NCBI GenBank assembly: GCA_023393125.1 | Contig: JAEWMQ010000024.1 | Coordinates: forward strand, 116,907 to 180,906 | DNA: 64,000 bases | Source: Bacillota bacterium | Lineage (GTDB): Bacteria; Bacillota; Clostridia; Lachnospirales; Cellulosilyticaceae | Direction: 5' to 3' | The notes under the pieces: model-generated | Told to the model about the DNA's origin: nothing | Seen by the model: only the letters and a program-made list of their open reading frames with translations | The model's database searches: none | Position numbers and translations under genes: made by a program | Part shown: piece after piece, positions 1 to 9,607 of the stretch | How the letters are laid out: the number at the start of each line of letters is the position of its first letter | Position numbering within the stretch: the stretch's first letter is position 1

Positions 1-39
1 TTGTATAACAACCTTGATGGGTTTGAGGAGGCATATAAA

Positions 40-1689
40 GTGGAAGTTAGAAAAATAGATGCAGCTCAGCTTCAAGCAATGTTTATTGCAGGAGCTCAGC
101 TACTAGATGAAAAGAAGCAGATGGTTAATGAAATGAACGTTTTTCCAGTGCCAGATGGTGATACAGGAACGAATATGTCATTAACAATCTTAGCAGCTGC
201 AAAAGAAGTAGAAGCTGTTTCCAAAGTAGATTACAGCTCTATTGCTAAAGCAGCAGCAACAGGTTCTTTAAGAGGAGCTAGAGGAAATTCAGGTGTTATT
301 TTATCTCAGCTTATTAGAGGATTTGCAAAAAGCATTACAGAAAGTACAGAAGGTGGAGAAGAGATTGATACCGTAGTACTTGCTAATGCTTTCCAAAAAG
401 GAGTAGATACTGCTTACAAAGCTGTTATGAAGCCAAAAGAAGGAACAATCTTAACTGTAGCAAGAGAAATTGCTATTAAGGCACTTGAGATGAGCCTTGA
501 AACAGCAGATATGAATGTATTTATTGAAGGGGTACTTCAACATGGTTATGAGACACTTAATAAAACACCAGATATGCTTCCTGTTTTAAAGGAGGCTGGT
601 GTAGTAGATGCAGGTGGACAAGGGTTACTATGCATTTTAGAAGGTGCAGCACGTGTTATTATTGAGAACCTTCAAATCGAAATTAAAAAACCAGCTACTG
701 CGCCAAATGAAGCAGCATTTGCAGCACTCAAAAACTTTAATACAGAGGATATTACCTTTGGTTATTGTACAGAGTTTATTGCAACTAAAAATGTAGGTGC
801 TAAATACGAAGAAGAAAGCTTTAAAGCTTATCTTGAAAGTATTGGTGATAGTATTGTAGTTGTATCTGATGAAGAATATGTAAAGGTACATGTACACACT
901 GATAATCCGGGGCTTGCTCTTCAAAAAGCTCTTGAATTTGGTGCACTTCATAACTTGAAAATAGAGAATATGAGAGAACAACACTCTTCTATTTTTAATG
1001 AAGGAGAAGAGGCTCCTAGTGAACCTAAAAAAGACTTAGGATTTGTTTCTATTGCTGCAGGAAGTGGTATTGCAGAGATAATGAAAAGTTTAGGTGTTGA
1101 CCAAGTCATTGAAGGTGGTCAAACTATGAATCCTAGTACAGAGGATATTTTAAAAGCTGTTAAAGCATGTCATGCTGAAAAAGTAGTTGTCTTACCTAAT
1201 AATAAGAATATTATTTTAGCAGCAGAACAAGCAGCGGCTATTGATGAAGAAACAGAAGTTTATGTACTACCAACAACTACTATGCCTCAAGGTATTGCAG
1301 CTATGATTGCAAAAGATGGTCATGATGGTAATGTTGAGGAGTTAATGGCTGATATGAAGGAAGCTGTAGCTGGTGTACAAACAGCACAAATTACCATTGC
1401 TGTAAGAGATACAACTTTAGAAGGTGAAAATATCGTAGATGGAGAATACCTCGGTATGTTAGAAGGACGTATTGTGGTACATCACAAAGATTTAAAAGTA
1501 ACTTTCAATGAATTGCTTAAGAAAATGAAAGAAGATGCAGAAGTTATTACTATTTACTATGGTGAGGAAATTACAGAAGAGGTGGCTAAAGATTATCAAA
1601 AAGATGCAGAAGCTATTTTTGAAGATGCAGATGTTGAACTTTACCACGGTAATCAGCCTGTATATTATTTCATGATTTCTGCAGAATAA
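40..1689 (+). CDS. fakA: FakA/YloV-type DAK-domain fatty acid kinase subunit
   Basis: This 549-residue protein matches the YloV/FakA family, the ATP-binding subunit that phosphorylates fatty acids held by a FakB (DegV) partner. The N-terminal DhaL-like kinase domain carries DGDTGTNM (about residues 39-46, metal/nucleotide binding) and GARGNSGVILSQ (79-90). The central and C-terminal parts correspond to the FakB-binding region. I chose GTG at 40 because GAGGAGG lies eight bases upstream; the frame is open to base 1, but an upstream TTG start has no ribosome binding site. In relatives an Asp23-family gene (yloU) usually precedes it, which would be outside the window. A terminator and recG follow. 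Confidence 0.9.
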   Translation: MEVRKIDAAQLQAMFIAGAQLLDEKKQMVNEMNVFPVPDGDTGTNMSLTILAAAKEVEAVSKVDYSSIAKAAATGSLRGARGNSGVILSQLIRGFAKSITESTEGGEEIDTVVLANAFQKGVDTAYKAVMKPKEGTILTVAREIAIKALEMSLETADMNVFIEGVLQHGYETLNKTPDMLPVLKEAGVVDAGGQGLLCILEGAARVIIENLQIEIKKPATAPNEAAFAALKNFNTEDITFGYCTEFIATKNVGAKYEEESFKAYLESIGDSIVVVSDEEYVKVHVHTDNPGLALQKALEFGALHNLKIENMREQHSSIFNEGEEAPSEPKKDLGFVSIAAGSGIAEIMKSLGVDQVIEGGQTMNPSTEDILKAVKACHAEKVVVLPNNKNIILAAEQAAAIDEETEVYVLPTTTMPQGIAAMIAKDGHDGNVEELMADMKEAVAGVQTAQITIAVRDTTLEGENIVDGEYLGMLEGRIVVHHKDLKVTFNELLKKMKEDAEVITIYYGEEITEEVAKDYQKDAEAIFEDADVELYHGNQPVYYFMISAE

Positions 1690-1702
1690 GCATAAACTAA
1701 TA

Positions 1703-1738
1703 GGCAATTCCATACAATGCGTGTGGATTGCCTTTTTT
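1703..1738 (+). terminator. Intrinsic terminator after fakA
   Basis: GGCAAT plus CCATAC pairs with GTGTGG plus ATTGCC, with one bulged T and a 5-base loop, followed by six Ts. It ends just before the recG ribosome binding site. Confidence 0.75.
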
Positions 1739-1759
1739 ATGTGGAAAGGAGGAGGAAAT

Positions 1760-3823
1760 ATGCTTCTAAGTGATTCTATTGACGAGCTTAAGGGTGTAGG
1801 GGATAAAGTAGGTGAAAAGCTAAGAAAAATAGGTATTTATACTTTAAAAGATATGATAGAGCATTATCCTAGAGAATATGAAGATCGTAGACAGATTACA
1901 CCACTTGCAGCATGTGAACTAGATGAGCCACAAAATGTATTAGTAACTGTATGCAGTAAGCCTCAGATTGCAAAAAAAGGGAATAAAATTATAGTAAGCT
2001 TTAGAGTGAAAGACGAGACAAGTAGTATTATGGTTACTTTTTTTGGACAGGCTTATATGCGTAATAACTTCATTATGGGCGAAAAATATTTACTTTATGG
2101 AAAGATTAAGCATAAATATGGTCAGCTAGAAATGGATTCTCCTGAATATCAGAAGGTAAGTGATCCTTCAAAACTGGGAGAAGTAGCTAAAATCACGCCT
2201 ATTTATCCTACAACACAGAAGTTATCACAAAAAGTGATTAGAAGTTTAATAGAACGCTGTTTAAGTGAGGTTTTACCTGAAGTGGAAGACCCTCTTCCAG
2301 AGCGCATTAGGAAGCAATATCATCTAGTGAGCAAGCAAGAAGCTTTAATGGGAATTCACTTTCCAAAGGACTCAGAGCATTTTTTTGAAGCCAGAAAGCG
2401 TCTTGTATTTGAAGAGCTTTTTATGTTACAACTTTCTTTATATCAACTAAAAGCAGATTTTGCTACTAAACTCATGGGGATTGCTCACTCTGTAACATCA
2501 GAGTTAAAAGCCTTTATGGCATCTTTACCTTTTGAGCTTACAGGGGCCCAGAAAAGAGTGATGCGTGAAATTGTTAGTGATATGAAAAGTCCTTATGCTA
2601 TGAATCGTTTAGTACAAGGAGATGTAGGCTCAGGAAAAACAGTTATTGCAGCGATTAGTTTGTTTTTAGCTGTTAAAGACGGCTTTCAAGGTGCACTTAT
2701 GGCACCGACTGAAGTATTAGTTGTACAGCATTATGAGTTTATTAAACAAATAATGGAACCGTTTGGTATACAAGTTGGTCTATTAACAGGTTCTACTACC
2801 GCTAAGCAAAAAAGAGAACTATTAGCTGCTATTAAAACCAATGAAGTTCATATTGTAGTGGGGACCCACGCCCTAATTGAAGATAATGTAGAAATTCCTA
2901 ATTTGGGATTAGTTATTACAGATGAACAACATCGCTTTGGTGTAAGACAACGCTTAAAACTAACAGAAAAAGGACATTTACCAGATGTAATGGTTATGAC
3001 TGCTACACCGATTCCTAGGACTTTAGCGCTTATTTTATATGGAGACATGGATATTTCTATTATTGATGAACTGCCACCAGGTAGACAACCTATTCGGACA
3101 AATGCAGTAGATTCAGCTTATCATCCACGTATTTACCGATTTATAGAAAAGCAAATTCAGGAAGGCAGACAGTGTTATATTATTTGTCCTATGGTAGAGG
3201 AAAGTGAAAAGACGAGTGAACTTAAAAATGTAATTGAGTACACCGAGTATTTAAAAACACAAGAATTTCCTCATATTCCTATAGCTTATTTACATGGTAA
3301 GATGAAGCCAAAGGAAAAGAATGAGATTATGGCACAGTTTGCGAGAGCAGAAACTAAGATTTTGGTGTCTACTACTGTTATTGAAGTAGGTGTGAATGTA
3401 CCCAATGCAACAATTATTTTAATTGAAAATGCAGAACGTTTTGGACTTGCCCAATTGCATCAATTAAGGGGACGAGTAGGACGTGGAAAGCATCAATCTT
3501 ATTGCGTGTTAGTAAGTGATTCAAAAAACAAAGTAACTAAAAAAAGGTTGAAAATCATGGAAGAGAGTACAGATGGTTTTGTTATAGCGGAAACAGACCT
3601 TAAATTAAGGGGGCCAGGAGAATTTTTTGGAACAAAGCAACATGGCCTTCCAGAAATGAAGATTGCCAATCTTTATACGGATGCTAAAGTTTTAGGTGAG
3701 GTACAAGGTTGTGTGAAAAACCTGTTAGCAATGGATCCAGACTTAGGAGAGTCGCAGAATAATCAGTTACTTCAAGAGATTCAAGCAAGATTAAATGAGC
3801 AATCACTGCATAATGCTTTATAA
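1760..3823 (+). CDS. recG: ATP-dependent DNA helicase RecG
   Basis: This 687-residue superfamily 2 helicase remodels stalled replication forks and branched DNA. The N-terminal wedge/OB region (roughly residues 1-230) is followed by the helicase core with Walker A GDVGSGKT near residue 290, a DEQH box (DEQHRFGVRQR) near 388, TATPIPRT near 416, and C-terminal motifs including LRGRVGRGKHQSYCVL typical of RecG/Mfd. The length fits the family. ATG at 1760 is preferred over in-frame upstream codons because GGAGGAGG sits immediately before it. The fakA-recG order is common in Firmicutes. Confidence 0.95.
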   Translation: MLLSDSIDELKGVGDKVGEKLRKIGIYTLKDMIEHYPREYEDRRQITPLAACELDEPQNVLVTVCSKPQIAKKGNKIIVSFRVKDETSSIMVTFFGQAYMRNNFIMGEKYLLYGKIKHKYGQLEMDSPEYQKVSDPSKLGEVAKITPIYPTTQKLSQKVIRSLIERCLSEVLPEVEDPLPERIRKQYHLVSKQEALMGIHFPKDSEHFFEARKRLVFEELFMLQLSLYQLKADFATKLMGIAHSVTSELKAFMASLPFELTGAQKRVMREIVSDMKSPYAMNRLVQGDVGSGKTVIAAISLFLAVKDGFQGALMAPTEVLVVQHYEFIKQIMEPFGIQVGLLTGSTTAKQKRELLAAIKTNEVHIVVGTHALIEDNVEIPNLGLVITDEQHRFGVRQRLKLTEKGHLPDVMVMTATPIPRTLALILYGDMDISIIDELPPGRQPIRTNAVDSAYHPRIYRFIEKQIQEGRQCYIICPMVEESEKTSELKNVIEYTEYLKTQEFPHIPIAYLHGKMKPKEKNEIMAQFARAETKILVSTTVIEVGVNVPNATIILIENAERFGLAQLHQLRGRVGRGKHQSYCVLVSDSKNKVTKKRLKIMEESTDGFVIAETDLKLRGPGEFFGTKQHGLPEMKIANLYTDAKVLGEVQGCVKNLLAMDPDLGESQNNQLLQEIQARLNEQSLHNAL

Positions 3824-3834
3824 TTGAAGAGCAA

Positions 3835-3990
3835 TGAAGAATGAAGAATGAATAGTGAAGAATTGAAGAGCAGTGAAGAATTAAGAATGAATCATTAGAA
3901 TGACTAATGAAAAATTTAAACTTAAAAATAATAAGCACTAATCCTGAGAAATGTTTTAATTAACAATTCTTCATTCTTCATTCTTAATTA
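3835..3990. repeat. Intergenic inverted-repeat element of GAAGAATGAA units
   Basis: The 209-bp gap between recG and rsmD holds repeated GAAGAATGAA-like units on the left and their complement on the right. A 16-bp arm at 3837-3852 is perfectly complementary to 3970-3985, and a second 13-bp arm at 3879-3891 matches 3977-3989. The right end runs into TTAATTAATAATTATTAATT-type sequence. No gene is visible. It could be a small non-autonomous mobile repeat or replication-slippage product. Confidence 0.6.
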
Positions 3991-4032
3991 ATAATTATTA
4001 ATTATTAATTGCCTTAAAAAGGAGGATAAATT

Positions 4033-4587
4033 GTGAGAGTAATAAGTGGGCGTTGTAGAGGGACGCATCTTGAAGCACCAGAGGGAATGAATACAAGACC
4101 TACAACAGATAGAATTAAAGAAACTTTATTTAATATGATTGCTTTTGATATACCAGAGAGTGAATTCTTAGATTTATTTAGTGGTAGCGGTGCCATGGCC
4201 ATAGAGGCTTTGAGTCGAGGGGGTAAACGTGCTGTTCTTGTAGAAAAAGATAACAAAGCGCTAGCTTGTATTGAGCGTAATTTAGAAAAAACACGTTTAA
4301 AGGCGGAAACTAAAATATTAGCTTGTGATGTATTTGAAGCGCTTAGGAGATTAAAGGGAGAACAGTTTGACATTATTTTCATGGACCCACCTTATGCACT
4401 AGAAAATATAGATGATATTCTTGAAATATTAGCTAAAAATAGCGTTTTAAAGGAAGATGGCTACATTATTCTCGAAAGAAGTACAAAGACTATTGTAAAG
4501 TTACCTCAAAATTTGGTATTATGGAAAGAAAAGCAGTATAAAACAACAACACTTAGTTTTATAAGAAGGGATATAGGCAGTGAATAG
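4033..4587 (+). CDS. rsmD: 16S rRNA (guanine966-N2)-methyltransferase RsmD
   Basis: This 184-residue Rossmann-fold methyltransferase modifies G966 of 16S rRNA during 30S assembly. The family start RVISGRCRG is followed by RPTTDRIKETLFN, the SAM-binding segment LDLFSGSGAMAIEALSRG (about 46-63) and the catalytic motif IIFMDPPY (about 114-121), typical of N2-guanine methylation. The GTG start follows AAGGAGGATAAATT. The 3' end overlaps coaD by eight bases, the usual rsmD-coaD coupling. Confidence 0.95.
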   Translation: MRVISGRCRGTHLEAPEGMNTRPTTDRIKETLFNMIAFDIPESEFLDLFSGSGAMAIEALSRGGKRAVLVEKDNKALACIERNLEKTRLKAETKILACDVFEALRRLKGEQFDIIFMDPPYALENIDDILEILAKNSVLKEDGYIILERSTKTIVKLPQNLVLWKEKQYKTTTLSFIRRDIGSE

Positions 4588-5068
4588 AGGGATTTATCCA
4601 GGAAGTTTTGATCCAATGACCAATGGACATCTAGATATTATTACAAGAGCAGCTAAAATAGTAGATGAATTAATTGTAGCAGTACTCCTTAATCCTAAGA
4701 AGGGAGCAGGATTATTGCCTATTGAAGAACGAATAGCTGTTATGAAAGAAGCGACTAAACATTTAGACAACGTAAAAATTGATAGTTTTTCAGGTTTATT
4801 AGTAGATTTTGCTCATCAAAAACAAGCGAGAGTGATTATTAGGGGACTTCGTAATGGGTCAGATTTTGAGCAAGAGATGAATATGGCACAAATTAATAGG
4901 AGTTTATTAACGGGGTTAGAAACAGTTTTTTTAATGACAGCACCAGAGCATGCCTATATGAGTTCGACTGCTGTAAGAGAAATTGTTTGTTTTGGCGGTG
5001 AATACGAAGCCTTTGTACCAGCAGCTGTAGCCAATAAGTTAAAAATAAATAAGATAAGGGGTAGATAA
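4580..5068 (+). CDS. coaD: Phosphopantetheine adenylyltransferase CoaD
   Basis: This 162-residue enzyme transfers AMP from ATP to 4'-phosphopantetheine, the fourth step of coenzyme A synthesis. The nucleotidyltransferase signature GIYPGSFDPMTNGHLDII is at the N terminus, with the T/HxGH equivalent TNGH near residues 14-17. RGLRNGSDFEQEMNMA and the C-terminal MSSTAVREI motif, an ISSTxVR-like nucleotide-binding segment, are also present. It starts with GTG inside the end of rsmD, so translation is probably coupled. Confidence 0.95.
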   Translation: MNRGIYPGSFDPMTNGHLDIITRAAKIVDELIVAVLLNPKKGAGLLPIEERIAVMKEATKHLDNVKIDSFSGLLVDFAHQKQARVIIRGLRNGSDFEQEMNMAQINRSLLTGLETVFLMTAPEHAYMSSTAVREIVCFGGEYEAFVPAAVANKLKINKIRGR

Positions 5069-5069
5069 A

Positions 5070-5612
5070 GTGGAAAATGCAAGATGTGGTGAAATCGCAC
5101 TTTTATTAGACCAACTAGAAGACTTAATTGATGAAGGCAAAACCAGCTTTTTATCTGGAAAGATTTCCATTGATAAGGAGGCTATGATTGAGCTAGTAAG
5201 AGATATTAGGTTAAAACTGCCTACTGAAGTACAACAATCTGTATGGATTGTAGAAGAAAGAAATAAAATTCTATCAGAAGCACAAAAAGAAGCACGTCTG
5301 ATAGTAGAAGAAGCCAGGGAGCAAGCTCAATCTATGATTGAGAAAAATGAGATTACTCAGTTTGCAAGAGAACGTGCAGCTTGTATCCTAGAAACTGCAA
5401 AAGAGGATGCAAAGCAAATTCACAAAGGATCTATAGAATATGCACAAGACACTTGCCGTGATATGGAACAACATCTTAAAAATACTTTAGAAGCCATTCA
5501 TGATGAAGTACAAACCTTTGAAGGCTATATCACAGATATGCTTCGTCAAGTCTATGATAATAGGCAAGAGCTTAAAGAGATGGGTATTCAATTAGATAAA
5601 GAAGCAGAATAA
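5070..5612 (+). CDS. Coiled-coil protein of unknown function downstream of coaD
   Basis: This 180-residue, highly charged, mostly helical protein has a long central coiled coil (about residues 60-170, rich in E, A, K and Q), recalling ATP-synthase b/E-type stalk proteins, with which such genes are often loosely annotated. There is no signal peptide, membrane segment or catalytic motif. It starts with GTG one base after the coaD stop, so it is probably co-transcribed. Homologues sit behind coaD in many Clostridia; I do not know the function, and an ATPase role is not supported by any visible motif. Confidence 0.8.
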   Translation: MENARCGEIALLLDQLEDLIDEGKTSFLSGKISIDKEAMIELVRDIRLKLPTEVQQSVWIVEERNKILSEAQKEARLIVEEAREQAQSMIEKNEITQFARERAACILETAKEDAKQIHKGSIEYAQDTCRDMEQHLKNTLEAIHDEVQTFEGYITDMLRQVYDNRQELKEMGIQLDKEAE

Positions 5613-5630
5613 TTAAATGGAAGTATTAAA

Positions 5631-5658
5631 AATAACACTTGGAGTGTTATTTTTTTTT
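5631..5658 (+). terminator. Intrinsic terminator of the rsmD-coaD operon
   Basis: AATAACACT pairs with AGTGTTATT across a TGG loop and is followed by a run of Ts. Confidence 0.85.
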
Positions 5659-5712
5659 GATTTCATCACATAATAATAAAATAGGGATTGATAAGAAGAT
5701 AGACTTTGTACA

Positions 5713-5741
5713 TAGACAAATGGAAAACAAATGCCTATAAT
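5713..5741 (+). promoter_or_regulatory. Candidate SigA promoter for the M16C peptidase
   Basis: TAGACA (5713-5718), a 17-bp spacer and a perfect TATAAT (5736-5741). The -10 ends 48 bases before the start codon. A nearby TTGACA at 5749 is too close to the ribosome binding site to be the main promoter. Confidence 0.55.
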
Positions 5742-5789
5742 AAAAGTATTGACAATATCAACCAATTACAATTATAAGGAGGGGAAGCT

Positions 5790-8693
5790 GTGGCTGATCC
5801 AATTAAAGGATATTTATTACAACAATCAGAATATATTAAGGAAATCGATAGTGAAGCAGATATTTATATACATGAAGGTACTAAGGCAAAGGTGTTACTT
5901 ATTGCCAACAAAGACCCACATAAAAGTTTTTGTATAGGTTTTCGTACACCCCCAAAGGATAGCACTGGAGTGCCTCATATCATTGAGCATTCTGTATTAT
6001 GTGGTTCTAGAAAGTATCCATTAAAAGATCCTTTTGTAGAACTAGCAAAGGGGTCTTTAAATACGTACTTAAACGCAATGACTTATCCTGATAAAACACT
6101 TTATCCTATTTCAAGTCAAAATGATAAAGACTTTCACAACCTCATGGATGTTTATTTAGATGCCGTATTCTTTCCTAACATTTATAAGCAAAAAGAAATT
6201 CTCATGCAAGAAGGTTGGCGTTATCACATTGAGGATGCAAAGGCACCTATTGAGTATAAGGGAGTTGTTTATAATGAGATGAAGGGTGCTTTCTCATCTC
6301 CTGAGGAAATCGGATTTAGATTAATTAAAGAAACACTATTTCCAAATACCACTTATGCTCATGAGTCAGGTGGTGCACCAGCATCTATTCCAGATTTAAG
6401 TTACGAGGCTTTCATAGATTTTCACAAATCATATTATCATCCATCTAATAGTTACATTTGTTTATATGGAGATATGGATCCTAAGAAAACACTAGAGTAT
6501 ATTGACGAGGAATATTTATCAAAATTTAACTATATGGATATTGATAGTGATATAGCGAGTGAGTCAGCTTTTAAAGAAGTAATTACTAAGACAAGTTATT
6601 ACTCTGCAACACCAGACAAAGAGAATGGTTTATTTTTATCATATAACTTTGTAGTAGGAGAAGTAGGTAATCGTCAATTGATGTTAGCAATGTCTATTTT
6701 AGAATACGTCCTTCTAGATACACCTGCTTCACCACTTAAAAAAGCACTTATTACAGAGGGGATTGGAGAGGATGTCTATGGTGCTTTTCAAACCCATTTA
6801 AAACAACCAGTCTTTACGATTGTAGGTAAAAATGTAGTTCCAGAGAAAAAACAACGTTTTTACGAGGTCATTCATGAAGTATTAGAGGATTTAGTGAAAA
6901 ATGGAATACCTGAGCATTTATTAAAAGGTGCTTTGCAAGTTAAAGAGTTTGAACTTAGAGAAGGCGACTCAAGTGGTTATTCAAAAGGGTTATTTTATAG
7001 TTTAGCTGCTATGAAAAGTTGGATTTATGATGCTTCTCCTTTTGTTTACTTAAAGTATGAAGAAGAATTAACATCTTTAAAATCTAATTTGACAAATGGC
7101 TACTATGAAGGGCTTATCAAGCAGTATATCTTAAATAACAAGCATTGTGCTAAAGTAGAATTATACCCTAAAGTTGGGTTAGAGAAAGAGATAGAGGATG
7201 CAGTTACAGAAAAGCTAGCTGCCTATAAAGCACAGCTTAGTGAAAAAGAACTTCAAGCATTGATAGAAGAAACACAGCGTTTTAATGCTTTTCAAGCTAC
7301 GCCAGATGAAGAAGGTGCGGCGGAGTGTATTCCACTTTTAAAAAGAGAAGATTTAAGGCGTCAAGCTAAGTATCCCCAATATATCGTGAGAAAAGAAGAA
7401 GAAACAGAATATATTATAACACCTGTATTTACCAATAAGATTGCTTATGTGAATTGGCATATCAATTTACTTGGTATAGAAGATAAGCATATGCCTTATT
7501 TAGGCATGATTGTAGGCATGCTAGGAAAATTAGATACTAAACATTATACCTATGAAGCACTATCTAGTCATATTGATGAGCATATTGGTAGTATGTCTTA
7601 TCATATTCAAGCATTAAATGATGCAACTCAAAGAGAAACTTATCTTCCTACGTTTCTCATTCAGTCTAAAGCATTAATTAACGAAGTACCTGAGCAAGTA
7701 CGTATGATGTGTGAAATATTACAAAACACGATATTTGATAATGGAGATCGTTTGTTAGAAATTATACGTGAGATGAAGGCTCTTATGGAGTCAGCCATAA
7801 GCAGTGAAGGACATCGTATTGCTTATAGTAGATTACTAGCACATCTCTCAAGTACTGAGCTTTTCGAAGAAAAAACAAAAGGTATTACATTTTATCATTT
7901 TGTTTGTGACATTGAGAAAAATTGGTCTAGTGTTAAAGAGGATACTATTAGTGCATTAAAAGAAGCCTATAGTTATTTAGCTAATAAAAAACGTATTACG
8001 GTAGGTTTAACACTTGATGAAGAAGAAGTTGACTCCATTATTCCTATCATTCAAAAACAACTAGATATTTTACCAGAACAAGAGGTAGAACCTCTCACAA
8101 TAAAGTTTGAGGTAACAGAAGAAAAAGAAGCTATGATCTATCCAAGTAACGTTAATTATGTAGCCATGGGATATAACTTTAAAGAACAAGGATTTGACTA
8201 TCATGGTGGTATGATGATGTTAAAAACAGTTTTATCAATGGATTATTTGTGGAGTAAAGTACGTGTACAAAATGGTGCCTACGGCTGCTTCTGTGATTTT
8301 AGACGTAGTGGGAATATGTTTTTTGTCTCTTATCGTGACCCTAACATTGATCAAACTTTAGAGCTTTACAAACAAATACCAAGTTATTTAGAATCACTTC
8401 AGCTTTCAGATAGGGAATTATTACAGTATCTAATAGGAACTATTAGTCAGATGGATTTCCCATTTACACCTGCAACTGAAGGAAAGACAGCTCAAATGTA
8501 TTATTTAATGGGAATTAAGGAAGAGCAGCTCCAACAAAGTAGAGATGAACTCTTTGCAACAACCAATGAAACGCTAAAACAATTCGCACCTCTTGTTAAG
8601 GCCTGTTTAGAAAAAGAATACTATTGTGTATTTGGTAATGCACAAAGTATAGAAAGTGCAAAAACGAAATTTGAAAATGAAACGAATATCTAA
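5790..8693 (+). CDS. M16C-family zinc metallopeptidase (presequence protease-like)
   Basis: This 967-residue protein belongs to the pitrilysin/insulinase M16C subfamily (PreP/Cym1/HypA-like), large single-chain peptidases that enclose short peptides in a chamber. The inverted zinc motif HIIEH is at residues 63-67, and the third zinc ligand is Glu163 in YNEMKGAFSSPE. The C-terminal M16 half has no zinc motif, as expected. No signal peptide is present, so it is probably cytoplasmic and used in peptide turnover. The GTG start follows AAGGAGGGG. It is a single transcription unit with its own promoter and terminator. Confidence 0.92.
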   Translation: MADPIKGYLLQQSEYIKEIDSEADIYIHEGTKAKVLLIANKDPHKSFCIGFRTPPKDSTGVPHIIEHSVLCGSRKYPLKDPFVELAKGSLNTYLNAMTYPDKTLYPISSQNDKDFHNLMDVYLDAVFFPNIYKQKEILMQEGWRYHIEDAKAPIEYKGVVYNEMKGAFSSPEEIGFRLIKETLFPNTTYAHESGGAPASIPDLSYEAFIDFHKSYYHPSNSYICLYGDMDPKKTLEYIDEEYLSKFNYMDIDSDIASESAFKEVITKTSYYSATPDKENGLFLSYNFVVGEVGNRQLMLAMSILEYVLLDTPASPLKKALITEGIGEDVYGAFQTHLKQPVFTIVGKNVVPEKKQRFYEVIHEVLEDLVKNGIPEHLLKGALQVKEFELREGDSSGYSKGLFYSLAAMKSWIYDASPFVYLKYEEELTSLKSNLTNGYYEGLIKQYILNNKHCAKVELYPKVGLEKEIEDAVTEKLAAYKAQLSEKELQALIEETQRFNAFQATPDEEGAAECIPLLKREDLRRQAKYPQYIVRKEEETEYIITPVFTNKIAYVNWHINLLGIEDKHMPYLGMIVGMLGKLDTKHYTYEALSSHIDEHIGSMSYHIQALNDATQRETYLPTFLIQSKALINEVPEQVRMMCEILQNTIFDNGDRLLEIIREMKALMESAISSEGHRIAYSRLLAHLSSTELFEEKTKGITFYHFVCDIEKNWSSVKEDTISALKEAYSYLANKKRITVGLTLDEEEVDSIIPIIQKQLDILPEQEVEPLTIKFEVTEEKEAMIYPSNVNYVAMGYNFKEQGFDYHGGMMMLKTVLSMDYLWSKVRVQNGAYGCFCDFRRSGNMFFVSYRDPNIDQTLELYKQIPSYLESLQLSDRELLQYLIGTISQMDFPFTPATEGKTAQMYYLMGIKEEQLQQSRDELFATTNETLKQFAPLVKACLEKEYYCVFGNAQSIESAKTKFENETNI

Positions 8694-8700
8694 TATTGAA

Positions 8701-8731
8701 ATGCCCTAGAAATGAAATCTAGGGCATTTTG
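8701..8731 (+). terminator. Intrinsic terminator after the M16C peptidase
   Basis: ATGCCCTAGA pairs with TCTAGGGCAT (10 bp) around an AATGAAA loop, followed by TTTGCTT. Confidence 0.8.
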
Positions 8732-8827
8732 CTTATCAATTTATGATAGAAAGAGTATACGGCTGTTGTTTTATTTGATATAATAAAATTATATGTAAAT
8801 TATGAATGAGTCCGAAGGAGGAAGACC

Positions 8828-9598
8828 ATGGCATATTTTGGTAAGGTGGTCATCATTACAGGAAGTGGACAAGGCATAGGACAGTGTATGGCTTTAGCAT
8901 ATGCTAGAAAAAGAGCGATTATTATTATTGCAGAAGCAGATGAAGAAGCAGGAGAAGAAACCAAAGCCCTAATTGAAGCAATGGGTGGAGAATGCCTGCT
9001 CATTAAGACTGATGTAAAAGAAGAGACCTCAGTAGTACAGATGGTTAACCAAGTTGTTGAGCGTTATGGAAAAATAGATGTTTTGATTAATAATGCTGCA
9101 GTACAAACTCAAGGTGAAAATGATACATTGTTTACAAGAAGTGTAGCTGCATTTGAGGAAACCTTGCGAGTAAATGTGACAGGGGCTTATATTTGCAGTA
9201 AATATTGTGCTATGCATATGCCAGAAGGAAGTAGTATCTTAAATATTGCTTCTACAAGAGCACTTATGAGTGAACCGCATACAGAGCCTTACTCAGCTTC
9301 AAAAGGAGCCCTACTTGCACTAACTCATTCTCTAGCCAATAGTTTAGCTCACCGTGTAAGAGTGAATGCTATTAGTCCAGGATGGATTGATGTATCAGGA
9401 TGGAAGAAGAAAAAAGACCGTAAGTTTACAGCACTTACTGAAGAAGATCATATGCAGCATTTAGTAGGTCGTGTAGGCGTACCAGAGGATGTGGCAGAAG
9501 CTGCATTATTTTTGACAAGTGAAGGTGCGGGCTTTATTACTGGCAGTAATTTTGTTGTTGACGGTGGTATGACCGTAAAAATGATTTATGCGGAATAA
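8828..9598 (+). CDS. Short-chain dehydrogenase/reductase (SDR)
   Basis: This 256-residue classical SDR has the TGSGQGIG cofactor loop (residues 11-18), NNAA in the middle, and the active-site pair Tyr155/Lys159 in PYSASKGA. The acidic residues after the second strand (AEADEEAG) hint at NAD(H) preference. It ends with the family-typical ITGSNFVVDGGMT. The substrate cannot be read from sequence. ATG follows GAAGGAGGAAGACC. It is the first gene of a run with the small membrane protein and pseudouridine synthase, spaced 9 and 11 bases apart. Confidence 0.9.
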   Translation: MAYFGKVVIITGSGQGIGQCMALAYARKRAIIIIAEADEEAGEETKALIEAMGGECLLIKTDVKEETSVVQMVNQVVERYGKIDVLINNAAVQTQGENDTLFTRSVAAFEETLRVNVTGAYICSKYCAMHMPEGSSILNIASTRALMSEPHTEPYSASKGALLALTHSLANSLAHRVRVNAISPGWIDVSGWKKKKDRKFTALTEEDHMQHLVGRVGVPEDVAEAALFLTSEGAGFITGSNFVVDGGMTVKMIYAE

Positions 9599-9607
9599 GG
9601 TGATAAA

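Noticed and set aside
1721..1759. Longer recG with a 13-residue N-terminal extension
   Set aside because: The extension reads through the fakA terminator T-run and the ribosome binding site; ATG at 1760 is better placed.
5748..5776. TTGACA followed by TATAAG as promoter of the M16C gene
   Set aside because: The -10 would overlap the ribosome binding site, leaving no room for a leader; the pair at 5713-5741 is better.
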